Positions 1-13,072 of a DNA stretch of 64,000 nucleotides are shown piece after piece. Origin of the DNA: Ulva prolifera (Eukaryota > Chlorophyta > Ulvophyceae > Ulvales > Ulvaceae); NCBI GenBank assembly GCA_023078555.1, contig CM041200.1:4368936-4432935 (forward strand), in the 5' to 3' direction. Position 1 is the first letter of the stretch; each line of letters starts with the position of its first letter. A program made the position numbers and the translations under genes. The notes beneath the pieces are model-generated. The model saw only the letters and a list, made by a program, of their open reading frames with translations. It made no database searches and was not told the origin of the DNA.

Positions 1-2142
1 GTACGGTGTGGCCCTGCCCGCGGCCGCTGGGCCTGTGCATGAGTCCTGCGTGGGCGCTGGGGGGCGTGTGCGTGGCGGCGGGGTTGGGGTTTGGGGGCGG
101 CATTCGCGCGTGTGTGTGAGGGTGGGCGCGCCCATGCGCGGCGATGTGAGTGATAATACAGCGCATCGGGAGAGTCGGATGCATGTGAACCACACGCGAT
201 CAGCTCCACGCGATAAAGCGGACTGGTCAGGCCACAGCCGCCTTGCTGATCTGTGCCACAAGCACATGCATGCATCATCAGGCTCTGCACAGGTACATTG
301 CAGGTGGAAGCGCCGCCATGTAATAATATTGTCGCGGAAAGCGCGCGCAGAGCAGATGCACCCCTTGCATGCGTTTTGTGTCTATGTACACTGCTGTCAC
401 TGTTGCACCACTGGCTGCTTCCATGCTGGATTGTCGTTCTGCTCGCCCGGTGCCCTTCCAAACCTTGGGTTGTGGACGTGCAGGTATGATGAAGGCCACA
501 AAGCCTGTCAAGGCGCAGTCTGCGGCGTCGACAGGCTCTGTTTTGACAGACACAGCGTAGTGTGTGAACGTGCACTGCGCACCTGCTATATGCTTGCAGC
601 AGGTGAACCGCAAATTTCTTGTAACTCATGCGAGATCTGCACCCGATTTGCTTGTCAGACCGCTCAAAACTTCAGTTGATTGCAAGAACAGCAGTCTGGA
701 CATGGCGTCGATCTTGCCAGACACCTGCACGCAAGGAGGTATCGCGGCTGCTTTCAAGGGCAGAGTGATCAGCTTCATGCACAGGCTAAGAGGTGGAACT
801 CGAGTGCAGGGTGTGTGAGGCATGTGGCGCTGTTTGCTTGAGGGGCCAGGTGGCAGGGGCGGCTTGGCTGCCAGGCGCAACGAGCCTCAAAACACGAAAT
901 GAACCGAGTGCCCCGCATTCAACACATTGTAACATGCATATCGACCTGCACATGTGTCAACTTGCAGAAACACCTCCTCAAAGTCACTGTGTCTGGATCG
1001 CCTGCGAGCATTGGCAGCGGCAGTCTGGCTCACGTGGAGCTGTCATTCGGATTCGAAGATGATTGTTGTCTGATCCTGTCGTGACACCACAATGTCTGGC
1101 TCGGATGTCATCATGACGAGTTTGCCTCGCGGTTGCCATGATGCCTCTACATTACGCCCATCAACACTCCACACAATTGTGCGCCAAACAGTGTGGGGAC
1201 CAGTCGCTTGGCTACGTCACACAATCAATGCGGCCGCGCCAGATAATATGCAGTGCGGGGAGTCCAAATTACACACCATGTGTTCTATGTCTCTTGGCTA
1301 TGTGACCTATGATTCCATCACCTCAATCAGTGATGTGGAGTGATAAGAACCATACTTTTGACCCTCAGTTGTTTGCCCCAGAGTGACAATGCAAGGTTGC
1401 ATTGAAAATGTATGAAAGAGTTGGCGTCAAGTTTGCTGCTTGTTTACTGAGGACAAGCTCTCCTAGAACACGGCAGTCGCCCAAATCTTTGGTCGTACAC
1501 AACGCTCACACCTGCAATCGCAACTGAAGGTATACTCTGTCGGCTTCATCAGTCCTCAAAAAGTACCAGGTAAATGTGCAAGGCTTTCTGCACATGTGCT
1601 GCGCTGATTCGCCACGCGGCCTCCGTCACCAAACAAAAATCTAGTTTACTGAAAGATACGATCGAGCCAGTCCACAGCAACCAGTCGACGCTGGGCTTCA
1701 GGAAGAGTACAACATCATTCAACATCGTTCACTGCGTCACTTATCCTTTGCATCCTCTTCCCCTGGACTTGGGTCAGAGCTCGGTTCCTGCACTTGCAAG
1801 TGCAGATTTACAAAAGCACTCGGCTCATCAGTATGACAAAGCAACCTCATGCTGAAAGTGAAACCACTGATGCCCGCAGGTTGTTGAAAGCTGCCTGTGC
1901 ATAAAACATCAGAAATAGACGGGCTGGATGTACTACCTGACAAGGTCCGATGCAATTCGCGACATTGGAGCGATGTGCCTGTGACAATTCAGAGACACCA
2001 TCGCGGGTAAAAGGACACAATGCATATCTGTACTCGTTGCCATTGTGCACCTTGCTGGATGACATCAAGCAGAAACGGCCCAGGCCTGGCCAATTCGTCA
2101 ACAGAGATTTTTTTAATCAGATGTGAGCAACCATCACGGCAC
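1..2142. other. No gene recognised
   Basis: Moderate-GC sequence beginning with a G-rich stretch. Open frames of up to 223 codons occur on both strands, but I see no conserved motif, no convincing chain of splice-compatible exons and no repeat family shared with the rest of the window. The right part should hold the 3' untranslated region of the leftward CLPTM1 gene, which stops at 2143. Confidence 0.5.
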
Positions 2143-5100
2143 CTAGCCAGGCAGATCAGCCTCGAAGCACACCTCACTTGCTTTCCCCCGACGTTGTGTG
2201 GGCACTGTGCTGGAGGCAGCAACTGCCGATGTGCTGGATGTGCTGTCCTTGATGGCAGGTGTCGAGGTTTCTTGCGGGCCCTCGAGTTCTTCTGCCTTCT
2301 GGCCCTCATCTCCAGTGAAACCAAATTCATTCACACGGTTTACATCCACACGGTAGATCCACCTCTGGTATATGTATATCAAAAAGACCACATCATCTCT
2401 GAACACTGCCAGCCTGTATGCCATGCAAGGGTTGAATGCCTGGAGGCATCATTTGAGTTCATCACAAGGTCAATTGTTTGGGTCTGGGATGGCCCATTCC
2501 ATCCCAGCGACCCCATCCCGTGGAGTGGGCCAAAACGTGAGGTAATTGCCAACAGTCTGTGCCGGCCGCATCTACCAAGCCAATATGAGTGTGTCACCAG
2601 ACATGGGGCTGCGAGTCGACAAAGCACCTATGAAGCAGAGGCATCTTGATGATAAAAGCACCCAGGTCATCAACAATCGTGTTCAGGAACTTGTATGTCA
2701 TTTGCCTCCTGCACAAAATAGACGAGTCCTTGCGCAATGAGGCCTTCTGAAGATTGAGCCAGGGGAACATGCTTTACAGAAACTGCAGCAGCTGTGGAGG
2801 TGGGCCGTACCATGGCAGGTGAGCCACGGACTTGAGCTTGTAGTTCAGATACAGCTGTGGGCACATAAGTACAAACCCGAAGGCGTACACACAGCCAACA
2901 AGAGACTGCAGTATGAAGGAGTACCTGAACACACAATCATTTTGTGTCTGAAGACCATATATGTTGAGCCGAGTTCTCAATCATGACTGCCGCATCATAT
3001 GTCACAAATCTCGGCTAGCACACACGGATTGCCACTTGCCTTGACTAGACAGACAGTTCAGTCCGCGGCGTCAGAATTGGGTTAGGCGGTCACATGAGAG
3101 GCCACAAAAATGGTGCTACTGGCTCTCAGCACAACTGGGAAAGCTCTACACTCGCGGTGCTGCAAGCTCACCGAGAAGCATAACAAAGTTGTGACCCTGC
3201 ATCTCGGTTCCCGAGACACACCAGCTCTTGTGTTTATCATATACAAGCGAGTATATGAAGTAACATATGATCATCGGAAACAGTGCGTAGCTCATGTATT
3301 TTGTGGCATCATCATCATGCTTCTTTGTTTCGCTCTTCATGTAGGAGGATCGGTGTGCAATCTTCAGCCGTGGCATTTGCCCTGGGTTTGCCTCAACTGA
3401 GACATCCATTACACGCGTAATCTTCCAGAACTCTATGAGCACACCAACACCTGCATCAGCGAGTTCGGCCAGTCACTCTCAGGGCTTTCCTGTCACGTGC
3501 TGAAACGATTCCATCTGCATTGACCATGATCAATGAGCACTTGGACTACCATTCTCGTAAATGAAAGCGAGAACAATACTATCGGAACAGAAATACTGCA
3601 GCCTAGATCAGTCAGTGGTGTGGGCCTCAAGATTAGCATGTAGGTCATCACGTGCTGTTAAGATTTGGTTGTGTTTGAGAAGAATGGTTATCATCATTGG
3701 CCCACACCAAGCACATAGGAGTAAGTCACTGTGTTGACAGGGAAGGAAACTCGGACCTGAGCTCAGGAGCACAACTGTGCTTGTCTCATTGTCGAGCAAG
3801 TACAAGAAGATGATGACTTGGCAGAAAGCATTGATGATGATTGTTTTCGCAGACAACCCCTCCATCGACTTGTTTGACCGCCAGAAGCCAATGTCGTTCT
3901 TGAAAGCCAGCATATCGAAAACCGAGTGGAGCAGCGATACCACGAATGTCAGGAACAAGAAATACGGATTTCCCTCCAGGAAGACTCGCTTCAGCTCTTC
4001 CATTTCCTGGATTTGCTGCGAGTTGGTAGACCATCAGCAGCAGGCATAGCGGAAACCAGCAGAGAGACTGGCTATCATGCTGCACCTCTGGTTAGATGCA
4101 TAGAACAGAGTATGCATTGCTGCTACACTGGAGGCAGGAGCAGACAAATTGCCTTTCGGACTTGCCTTGCCCTTGTGCACAGGCCTTAGTCAGGACAACA
4201 GAAGACACACCCGTCCCATGCCATTCTTCCTGTTCGTATCGATAGCGATTTCAAACGTCGAAATGAGCATCCAATACATGTTGGAGGCGGTATTCAGCTC
4301 GAGGTGAAGCTCCAGAGACTCCGTCGTTTCGTTCACCGGAATCATGTAGTCCTGCAACTCAGAAACGACCTCATGAGGTTCAAGCTCGATGTACACAGCT
4401 GCACTAAGGCTCGAGCATTGCTGCCACTGTGCCCTTTACAGAAGGCAGGTGCACGGCCTCTGCAGCTGCAGAACTCACGCAGGGTCGCTGACACCGGGCA
4501 GACGTCTAACCTAACTCACAGCAGCCTCCTCGTGGAAGAATCAGCAGGTTGTGCAACAGCTAGAACAAATAAAAACGTGTCGAGCGCGGTGGCGGGACCC
4601 CACCTCCAGCACCCAGAAGTCATTCAGGTGGATCAGCGGTAGGTATTTGTCGTCGTGTGTCACCTTGAGCGCCTCTGCCACATTTGGGGCGAGCCTGTTT
4701 GCATTATGCTTTTCGAACATGTTAACCATGGAAATTGTCAGATTTGGCTTGAAGTAAGGGACCCATAGCATGGGGAGGTCGTCTTCAGGGGTATCAAGAT
4801 CCACCTCACCATCAAGTGATGCAGGCCTTGGTTCATCAGCGTGAGTCCCTGGCGTGTCATCTTCTCCGCCAAGCAGTGAGCGCCCCTCTCGCGCCTTCTT
4901 TGGAGGGCGGAACTTGATCAAAGCTGCATTCACCCGATCCGAAGTCCGTTTTTGTGGACCAATCCACATGAGGGAGCGCAGACTGCAGAAGAGGCCACAC
5001 AAGATGCGATGTTCATGCGACTGACGGCCCGATGATGTCATGGCAGTCAAGCGACACTGCCAGAGCTGGTTCAGGTTCATATATGAAAGTGCATGCACAA

Positions 5101-5864
5101 GGTGCTGAGAGGACATCAAGGTCGCACGAATAGAATAAGAAAAGCTCTGCGGGATTCTCTCTTTATGCCTTGACGGATCAGACAGTACGAATTCGGTCAC
5201 GATATGAGCCGTCCTGTTGTTGAGTGCGACCTGCAGATGCACTGTACACTCGAAAGCCAAGTACAGTAGCACAGCGGTCATGAGCGCGTCAAAAGCTCTC
5301 ATGGCGCGACCTGCGGCACTAATTATGTGTAGCTTGCTATCACGCAAATAGATGAGGGCAGACCTCTGAAAGATCATCAGCTGTTAAGTTCACCGAGAGC
5401 TGCCTGCGATAGCTGCTTTCGGACAATGGTACTTGCTCTACGTTCCACAGCAACTTATGTTGCGGCTGTTGCGCATACGATAAATACACATTCATGTTGA
5501 AGGGCTCGCCGGCACGAAAGTATGGGACAACGTTGCGTGTGCCTGCGCATGCTTGCACTTGGTCAAGATGATCAACGAGATCCTGCCCACCATCCATATC
5601 CACGATCATGCCCAGTCCGCAACCAAAGACCCCAGCAACGTGGTGATATGGAGAACCATGTTACCACAAAGGGTGCGCACCGGCGGGGTCTGGCCCAACA
5701 AGCGGGACACTGGACTCGCCTGACTTGCCACTGCGCATCCACATCATGAAAGCATACATCAGGCCAGCACGAGCCACCATGTTCACATATTGCCCAATTC
5801 CCCCTTGCTGTTGCTGCCCTTCGCCTTCCGGCGCTGCCGGCGCTGCTGGCTGAACGGCTGCCAT
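2143..5864 (-). CDS. CLPTM1: CLPTM1-family multi-pass membrane protein (nine exons)
   Basis: Cleft lip and palate transmembrane protein 1 homolog. Animal family members are ER/plasma-membrane proteins involved in receptor trafficking and, for CLPTM1L, lipid scrambling. Exons, high to low coordinate: 5864-5681, 5542-5344, 4982-4604, 4351-4211, 4015-3757, 3450-3222, 2924-2811, 2708-2628, 2413-2143. All junctions agree in phase and give 618 residues, close to the family's usual length. Family signatures: PYFKPNLTISMV, LIHLNDFW, VNETTESL, LEGNPYFLFLTFVVSLLHSV, DMLAFKNDIGFWR, LLDNETS, IEFWKITRVMDV, CPQLYLNYKLKSVAHLPW, and YIYQRWIYRVDVNRVNEFG followed by a low-complexity acidic/Ser-Thr tail. Start: the ATG at 5862-5864; an in-frame GTG at 5876 is not needed. 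It is divergent from the Agenet gene at 6452. Confidence 0.93.
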
Positions 5865-6451
5865 GTCGACAGCCACAGCGACTCAGTACCGTTGAGGCTG
5901 TCGTAGCCACAAACAGACACGACTCAAGTCACCACGTTTTACTCTTGATCACGTGTAAAAAAACGCTGTGGTCCCAGAAGAAACAGTAGAAGCTGGAGTT
6001 TGCCCTTGCGGAGGGCACTTACGCATACAGTGTCCAAGCTGCGCTTCGCAGAATTTGCCATCGACTCTGTCGATTCAATGTAATTCAGCAGCTGCTGCGG
6101 ACTCGAACACCAAGCAGTGCCTTAGAATTGGTTAGTGAAATGCATGGATCACATGCGAGAGAAACCTGTTTTGGGAAGCTTGCCGAATGCGAGCGTTTCT
6201 TTCTTAGCCATGCCTGACTTCTTCAACGACGCCTTGCACAGGCTTTCTGCACATATTTTATCAATCGCCCTACATTTTGACATATAGCCCCGCGTTGACC
6301 TTTTGCCTCTTGTGCGGCGTTGTGCAGGCTCAATCCATCGATTGCATGTTATCGCTTACTTTAGCAGCGTAGATATATGAAAATTTGAGACATGTATATC
6401 ATTTTTTCGTGAGTGGTGCTCTGCTGGCTGCTTTGGTGAATTTCAGAGGAA
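5865..6451. promoter_or_regulatory. Divergent intergenic region between CLPTM1 and the Agenet gene
   Basis: 587 bp separate two start codons pointing away from each other, so both promoters must lie here. It is AT-richer than the flanking exons, with short A/T runs near 5950 and 6370-6410. I see no strong TATA box or known operator. Promoter function is inferred from gene arrangement only. Confidence 0.45.
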
Positions 6452-9400
6452 ATGGGCGTCGAGACCCAGGCCGACCCGTTTCACAAGGTGGGCGATAAAG
6501 TGCGCGTTTGGTGGCCCCCCACAGCAGATGAAGATAAAACAGGATTTGCGGGGATGTACTGGCCTGTCGTTGTGACGGGTATCGAAGATGCGGGCTATAA
6601 GGTTCTGTACGATAATGGTGAGTCTGAGTTCGTAAAAAGTGAGCACGTTCATCCCAGTAACGTTCCAGTGGAGTGGGGCCGCGAGGGGGTGCCATTGCAG
6701 GTGTGCTGCTAATTTCTACCGCTGCCTGGGTCATGATTCGTCATATCGTGGTGTTCCGGGCAATTTGTGCGCCCGGTGGTCGATTCAGCAGCTGCTGTGG
6801 GAGTCGGCCTGAGTGGGGGACCAGAATCCGGCGATGTGCAAAAAATTAATTTTGGCACGCTGGTCGCTGTCAATGCGGCAGGGGAGGCGCGGGCACAGCA
6901 AGGAGGGGCGGAGGGGGGGGGGACGGGGGCGGAGACAGGGCGAGGCTCAGAGGGTGTGTGTGTGCCGCGCAGATCGGGGAGTTCGTGGAAGTATTCAACG
7001 AGAGCACAACAGATCCCGCTGCGTGGCTCGCCAAAATCAAGGCGCGGACTGAAAACGGTCATCTGGTGCGGCGACTGCCTATGCCCCCCACGAACATGCG
7101 GAGAGCTGATGTGAACTGTTTTGTTTTGCACACGACAAGTTTCGAGCCGCGAGAGGAGCTGATCATGTCGGTGCAGCACCACGCGGACCCCTCGTGTGGC
7201 CAATTGATATGGCCAATCATCATGATTGCATCATCATGACTGCAGCGCCCGTGACGTGGCACGCCCTGTGTCCTCCCTGCCGGCATTCGTCCCGTCGCGG
7301 CCTCGGCAACATAATTTCAAACATTATCTAGAGTGGAGGAGGCCTGAATTCTGCGCATGTGGGCCCGTGGTCACACGGTCATCGAGCTTGGCTCCGTCCA
7401 CTGTGCCCTTTCTTCCGAATAGAATTCTCAGAAGGTTCTTTCGATAAGTCGCGGAAGATCGAGGGTCTACTATCGCATGCAGCCCATGCCATTATGTATG
7501 TAGGCGGGCGTCGTATAACGACGTAGCCCCGCAGCCTCGTTCCCGCCATTCCCGCTCGGTCTCATTTGAATCGTGGCAACGTATCTTGAGGCCTCGCGAG
7601 GTGAACATGACGGCAATGCATGCACAGACGCGGGAAGGGTCGCGACGTCAAGCGCATGATCGCCGCCACAAGCTTGCGTCAATTCTACCCTCACGAATGT
7701 AATCTTGTCTCAGCTGTGTGACGCGGCGATGGCCCCGCGTGGACAGCATGCGTCGATGTTGATATGCAGCACGCTCCAGGATCGCGCTGCTGCGCACGAT
7801 CATGAATTCTGTGAAGCCGCATCATTGTGTATATTTCAATCTCGAGGTGACACTTCCCGAACGTTGTGCGGCCACACCTGGTGCACCATGTGCCTGCGGC
7901 CGGCTTCATATCTCCGAGGGATATGCCATGCGCGCCAGTAGCCACGGACACAATGTATATCATGTTACGCGATGAACGCAGCTCTAGGTGCCAACGCGTC
8001 TCTGTAGCTGTGCACTGACTAGTCATGACTCGCTGTTGTCCGAGACGGCTGCTCGCAACTGCGCTCAACGCATTCCTGCCCTGTCTGTGCACAACAGTAA
8101 GTCCCGGCTGACCTGTCTTCCCGCTGGCAGAGCCAACACATGCAAGCCCGATGTTTGCCTGATCCATTCTCCAATATCTCTCTATGTACCACTGGGTGAA
8201 ACAAACCACAAGCCCGCAGGCCAATGCATGGCACAGCACCACAGGATGCTGTCAGGCGTAGCACTCTTAGGTGTCCCAGCTGTGCACCCCAGCCAGCGTT
8301 GCCTCGGGCAAGTCAGCACGGGCCTGTGACAGCCGACAATGGTTGCTCATGTATCTCCCATCGGCGGCAGACTGGGTACAGCACGGCGATCAACAGGAAC
8401 TGTGGGTTTGCAGGTGACGTACCCCTTCCATGATGAGCCAGATGAAGACATCGAGGTGTGCTCATGACCCTGTGCCACTCTGTGCTTCACTCTGGTGTCT
8501 CTTGCACTCCAAACGGGGCCCCTGCACATGGTGGCAGGGCCGTCTCCAAATAGTGCACGGTGCCATGGGAGGCCACTGCAGGTTTGTGGCATTGTACAGA
8601 AGTTGTCGCTGGGTGCAGGCACACCGGCTACGCAGGGCGCGCCTGTATGACCGCGATTCACAGGCATGGGTTATCATCCGGCCAGGGCAGACATGGGAGG
8701 ATGGGGAGGTACGCTGAAACACTGACCATGCGCTCTGCCAGCGGACCGTACTCTGCACCTGCCACACTCCTGGATCTTTCACCTTTCCTCGTTGTGAGTG
8801 CAGGTGGAATCACCACTGGAACTGGAGACCGTCACTCCGAAAGAGCTTGCGCGGCATCTGCAGGGGGTGCGTATCGTATCTAGTGTGAAGATTTGCGGGA
8901 GGCATGCCTGCTGTTGGTCCTGGTGTTGCGGGCGTCTGGAGCGGCGATGGTGATCCTCCGGGAGCCGTGAGATGGAGTGCATGCAGGTGACGGCTGTTAC
9001 CAACAACAAGCTTGGAGCCAAGCAAAACGTTTTGACTAAAGTGCAACCCGCAGGATCTGGCGCCAGCAAGCGGAAGGGTAAGCCTGAAAGGGCAAAAGTC
9101 TGAGAGGCGCCGATTGCTGACTGCTGCTGGGAGGACAGTTATCACATCATACCGTTCATGCTCAGATGGTTATTGCCTTGCCATAGCACAATTTTCCTTT
9201 TGTTTAGGCCTGCCAGGCCGGATTCATGTGCCCTGAGTGTTCACACAGGCGGAAACGTGTACCTGTGTGGCTCTGCTGTGGCACAATTTGCGCAAATGCA
9301 GCAAATTTCTGTAGGCTTGATGTTGCAGCAAAATCTGCTGCTTCATAAAACATATGTTCGTTAGAATAGCAACGGGTGCTTGTCCTCGATCGCAAAAAGC

Positions 9401-9692
9401 GGGCAACGGACAAGCTGTATTGCTGGCGTTCACAGGCCCGGACATGCTTGCCACACGCAAAATATGCTTGTAATATATGTCCTGCATGACCCATTACTGC
9501 TTGTTTTCCACGGCACCCGCAGGACAGCAAGTTTCTGCTGCGTGCCTTAAAGTCTTCTTTGATCCCTACCAGTTTTGTGCACCACTTGTGATGATAGAGC
9601 CATTCCCCTCCACATCTTCAGTGCTGCGCCGTATGCGTTGTGCCGCTGATACTATACAAGAGAAGATAAACTTTGGTCTGTTCCGATGTGAG
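6452..9692 (+). CDS. Tandem Agenet/Tudor protein resembling FMRP/FXR, 5' part
   Basis: Five splice-compatible phase-0 exons: 6452-6700, 6973-7065, 8414-8455, 8804-8866 and, less surely, 9528-9692. Exon 1 begins at ATG 6452 and encodes a Tudor-like barrel: KVGDKVRVWW, YWPVVVTGIEDAGYKVLYDNGE, HVHPSNVP. Exons 2-4 encode a second one: GEFVEVFNESTTDPAAWLAK, then GHLVTYPFHDEPDEDIE, then ELETVTPKEL. The order (VPLQ linker, E-V-F, AWLAKIKA, acidic strand) follows the paired Agenet domains of FMRP/FXR, which bind methyl-lysine and RNA partners. Exon 5 (KVFFDPYQFCAPLVMIE) could match the following KH0 module but is weaker. I could not find KH1/KH2 or a C-terminus, so the 3' end is unknown. A plain double-Agenet protein is the main alternative. 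Confidence 0.55.
6885..6940 (+). repeat. G-rich tract, potential G-quadruplex
   Basis: Intron 1 of the Agenet gene carries a run of closely spaced G tracts of four to nine bases on the + strand, followed just upstream of the exon 2 acceptor by a short GT repeat (about 6955-6963). Four or more G tracts with short spacers meet the usual pattern for quadruplex formation. No function can be read from this alone. Confidence 0.5.
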
Positions 9693-11492
9693 GTCTCTGA
9701 TTCTGTCCTTTTTGGCACATGTGGTGGTGCAAAGCAATCAGTTGTGCTCAAGTTGAGCACATGCATGCTGTTGGGTGCCCGGGACGAGCGCGCAGATGCT
9801 TCGAAGATCAAGCACTTATGTACGAGATAATTCAGCAGAATGCAGCCTTCCGAACGCTGTTTTGGTCACGGCTATTAGCTTTCGTGAGCGTGCGAACTGA
9901 TTCCTTGCCATCTTGTCGTAACACACAGTCTATTATCTTCGGCAAGAGCTCTGTGGAAACGTCTGATTGGCGAATTGGAATGTGCTTTATATAATGTAGA
10001 TGTAATTGCGTCTCAGAGGGGAAGGTGCCCACGGCATGTGGATGCATGAAGAGTTGTTTACATCAGTCGGCAGCAGCGGCACTCATTCCAGCTGATGACA
10101 GATTTGCAGGGCACAGGGTGGCGTAACATGAGACACACCCAGTATGCGAGCTCCGTTGCAGATGCTGCTGATGTGCTGGGTAGCTATTCGTGTGGTGCCC
10201 TACACCTGCAGGACTGTATCGGCAGAGCACCCATGCCAAGGTCTGCTGCTGCCACAGAGGTTTCGGCTGAGTCGAAAGCACGATATCAGCATTAGAATGC
10301 ACCTGAACGTCTACACTATGCTACTTGTTCTCCCGTACGCATCACCTGATCCTCGATGTCTGCTTGCAGCTACGGCCCTGATGCACCCTTGAGGCAGTGT
10401 TTCAAATGGCCAAAGTCACACTGCCTCCACGACAATCACATTCGGTATGGATTTGGTAGTTTCAGACATGCTGGGCCTGGAAACCATGATGCATCAAATG
10501 GACATGCCAGGGGTGGACAGCCACATGAGACGCTCATGGACTTGGTGTACCCAAAAACTCAGCCAACTGGCCATCTGGCGTCCTCACAATTCCAATCTGT
10601 TCGTCAGATCATCGCAGACCATGGCGGTATATCAAAATCTCCCTATCCAGATCTCGTACCTGGCCGTCCAGCCGCCAGCACGCCTCTGTTAGACAAGAGC
10701 AACTCCACGACGTGGTTGGTGGGGGAGCAGGGAGAGTGGAGAAAGCGGCGCGCCCCTTGCATGTGTCGGCATGCAGATTGTCCTGGCCTTACATCCCAGC
10801 AGGGCCTAGCCTATATCGCCGTCAGGCTGAGCAAACTGGGAAATCGGGTGGAAAGATACTTCGAGTTCCGAACTAAGCGTGAGCTTCATGTCGGCAAGCA
10901 AATGGTGGACCACAAGTGTGGCCTGAGGCTCTCTGAAAGTGCCCACGCCGCTCTCAATCTGCTGGGAGATGCTGATCTAAAACATCATGATGTAGTAGTG
11001 CTACGAGGTGTAGCTTCGGGTATGGGATGTAGGCATGGACCCATCATCTATGCGCCAATGTTCAGGCCAGTCTGTGCAATGGATTATATTGTAACCAAGT
11101 ACTGATCTCGTTGCTGGTTGGAATCATGGTGCGGTTCTGCGCCTGCCTGCACAAAGCGGCATGGGCACAAGCCGTGACAACGTGCTGCCTGTCGACGGCA
11201 CGCGCGGCGCTGCTGATGCTGCGTGCTGTGCAACAGGAATTAACAATTTTGGCCGGCTGAAACAAGCTGTAGTTCCGCTACGCCAGCCGCCATCGCTGCA
11301 GCTCCATTGCTGGGGTTGTGAAATCATTCAGCGCCTCAACAGGCAACCATTGTATGTCGATGAAAGTAGGGGGCGAGCGCAAAACTCCATCACTTGTAGT
11401 GCCACGTTTGACCGGTGCAGCCCCGGGTGCACACAATACTGCCCGGCCTTCCCAAACAGCAGCCCACAGGAGCACTCTCTCGGCAGGAGGCA
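9693..11492. other. Unassigned region with a 249-codon open frame
   Basis: May hold further exons of the Agenet gene, but none could be supported. A long + open frame at 10356-11105 encodes no motif I recognise; its codon choice is unremarkable and competing frames overlap it. The right edge borders the stop codon of the leftward gene at 11493 and must hold its 3' untranslated region. Confidence 0.4.
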
Positions 11493-12440
11493 TCATTTCG
11501 GCATGTTCCACACAGTCACCGTTGTTAGCGCCACCCCATACCCGGCCAACGTCAACACTGCAAGCCCAACAAACAGGCACACAAAGGCATTTCTGCGGGA
11601 CAGCCCCATGCGCCTCTGCACCCATTGAAGCATCCTATCGACCACCGGCGTCAGCGCCATGGCGCAGCTGAATCGAATTGGTCGCAGCAGCTGCTGCAGT
11701 GCCAGTAGACCTGCCACACGTCCGAGGAAGGGCCCGAACTGGCCACCGCCAAAGGGAGTCATGCCTACAGGTTGTAAGCCCGCGTCAGCGCAGCCACAAG
11801 TGCAGCCATCAGATGAATTGCACTGATCAGACATGCACGCTTGTTCATGCAATGTCAGGCGAAAGTGACTCAGGCACGGTCGCGCATCGCACAAGCGGTG
11901 ACGTGAGCATCGTGGAGTAGGTTTTCTCACCTGTAGCTGCGACGTGGGAGGCCCAGCCGATGGTGAAGCATGCCCCATAAGTCACGTTGCTGACGAATCT
12001 ACAGGTCACGAGGGATCACCAAATGCGTGGAACTTATAGCGATACATAGACTGCTTGGACATGCTTGAAGAGATGCTCAGGGTAAGAATTGAGCTTTGAT
12101 GCAGGGATACAGGTCAGGAAACAGGTTGGCATTGCCCCCCAGTCACCCCAAGCAGCAATGAGCCACACCCATACGCCAGGAATGCCCCAAGGCCAAGGCT
12201 CTTGAGGCGTTCTTTGTCAAGCGGCCCGCCAAAAATCCATGTCTTCAGCTTCTGTAAGAAGGGCTTTGGTTTGGAGTCTTCCGAGGGTGGAGGTGCAACC
12301 TCTGTGGTATCTTTGGGACGGTCCCCATTGGACCATGTTTTTGCCCCTGAATCTGCGGTACAGCTTATACAGCGAGCCGACACCCGATGCGCTCCTCGTA
12401 GCTGCGGGATGAAGCTCGCAGGGCGACATCGCGCTAGCAT
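11493..12440 (-). CDS. DUF1279-like chloroplast-type membrane protein (three exons)
   Basis: Exons 12440-12169, 11989-11931 and 11764-11493 join in matching phases to give 200 residues. The N-terminus from ATG 12440 (MLARCRPASFIPQLRG, then ARCIS) is Arg/Ser/Ala-rich without acidic residues, as in organelle transit peptides. The body reads FGGPLDKERLKSLGLGAFLA, YGACFTIGWASHV, then RPIRFSCAMALTPVVDRML, QRRMGLSRRNAFV and a terminal hydrophobic helix ending at the stop. This pattern (GLGAFLAYG ... RPIRF..A.ALTP..DR) is that of plant plastid proteins related to DUF1279/FAM210. Their molecular role is unknown to me. The frame is open to 12746, but the ATG at 12440 gives the transit-like start. Confidence 0.75.
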
Positions 12441-13072
12441 GGTAGTGGGCTTCACCGCGCACCCTGGTCCTCCGGAAGGAAGAAACCAGATGCCTTGTAC
12501 CAGCGATGATCGAGGGACGAGGACCTTGAGCTGTCGAAAGGTAATTCTACAACTTGAATCTGCGGTCGTCACGTGGATTTCGGACACAGGAGAGACCAAA
12601 CGGTCACAAGCCTGACGCGGCCTGAAGGTGGATAGCTTCGAGGTGCGTACTATACACGATGGGAGCATGCGCATCTCTATCAGAGGACGGCATGTTTCAA
12701 TCCCTTGTGGTATGTGGGTATACTGTAGACACGGGAGTGCGCCCATGGCAGAGGCATGGAAAGATACGCCGGTGTACCTAGCCGTGGCCAGCTACGACGC
12801 ACGATGTTGCACCTTGGCCACGCCGGGCGATCGAGCACAGGAGCTAGCCAATCCGTCCTGGTAGAATGTACCATGCACAAACAGTGTGAAGAAGCACGAG
12901 ATTTTCTGGCTGACTTGTGTTCGTTCTGCGCAGCCTTGATTGGAGATTTGTGAACGTAACTGAGGGGTGCAAACGTAATCGAGGTCAAGCTCAAGCGGGC
13001 GCAGCGATCTTCGAGTAGAAATCCCTTTGTAACAAATACTAGCAGCGTAAATCTGTAGCGACCCAGTGTGAT
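12441..13072. promoter_or_regulatory. Divergent intergenic region upstream of the DUF1279-like and TMEM33 genes
   Basis: 632 bp between two outward-facing start codons. It should hold both promoters and 5' untranslated regions. I see no clear TATA box, repeat or RNA gene in it. Confidence 0.4.

Noticed and set aside
10356-11105. 249-codon + frame after the Agenet gene
   Set aside because: No conserved motif, no supporting splice chain and overlapping competing frames; not enough to call a gene, though it may contain exons.
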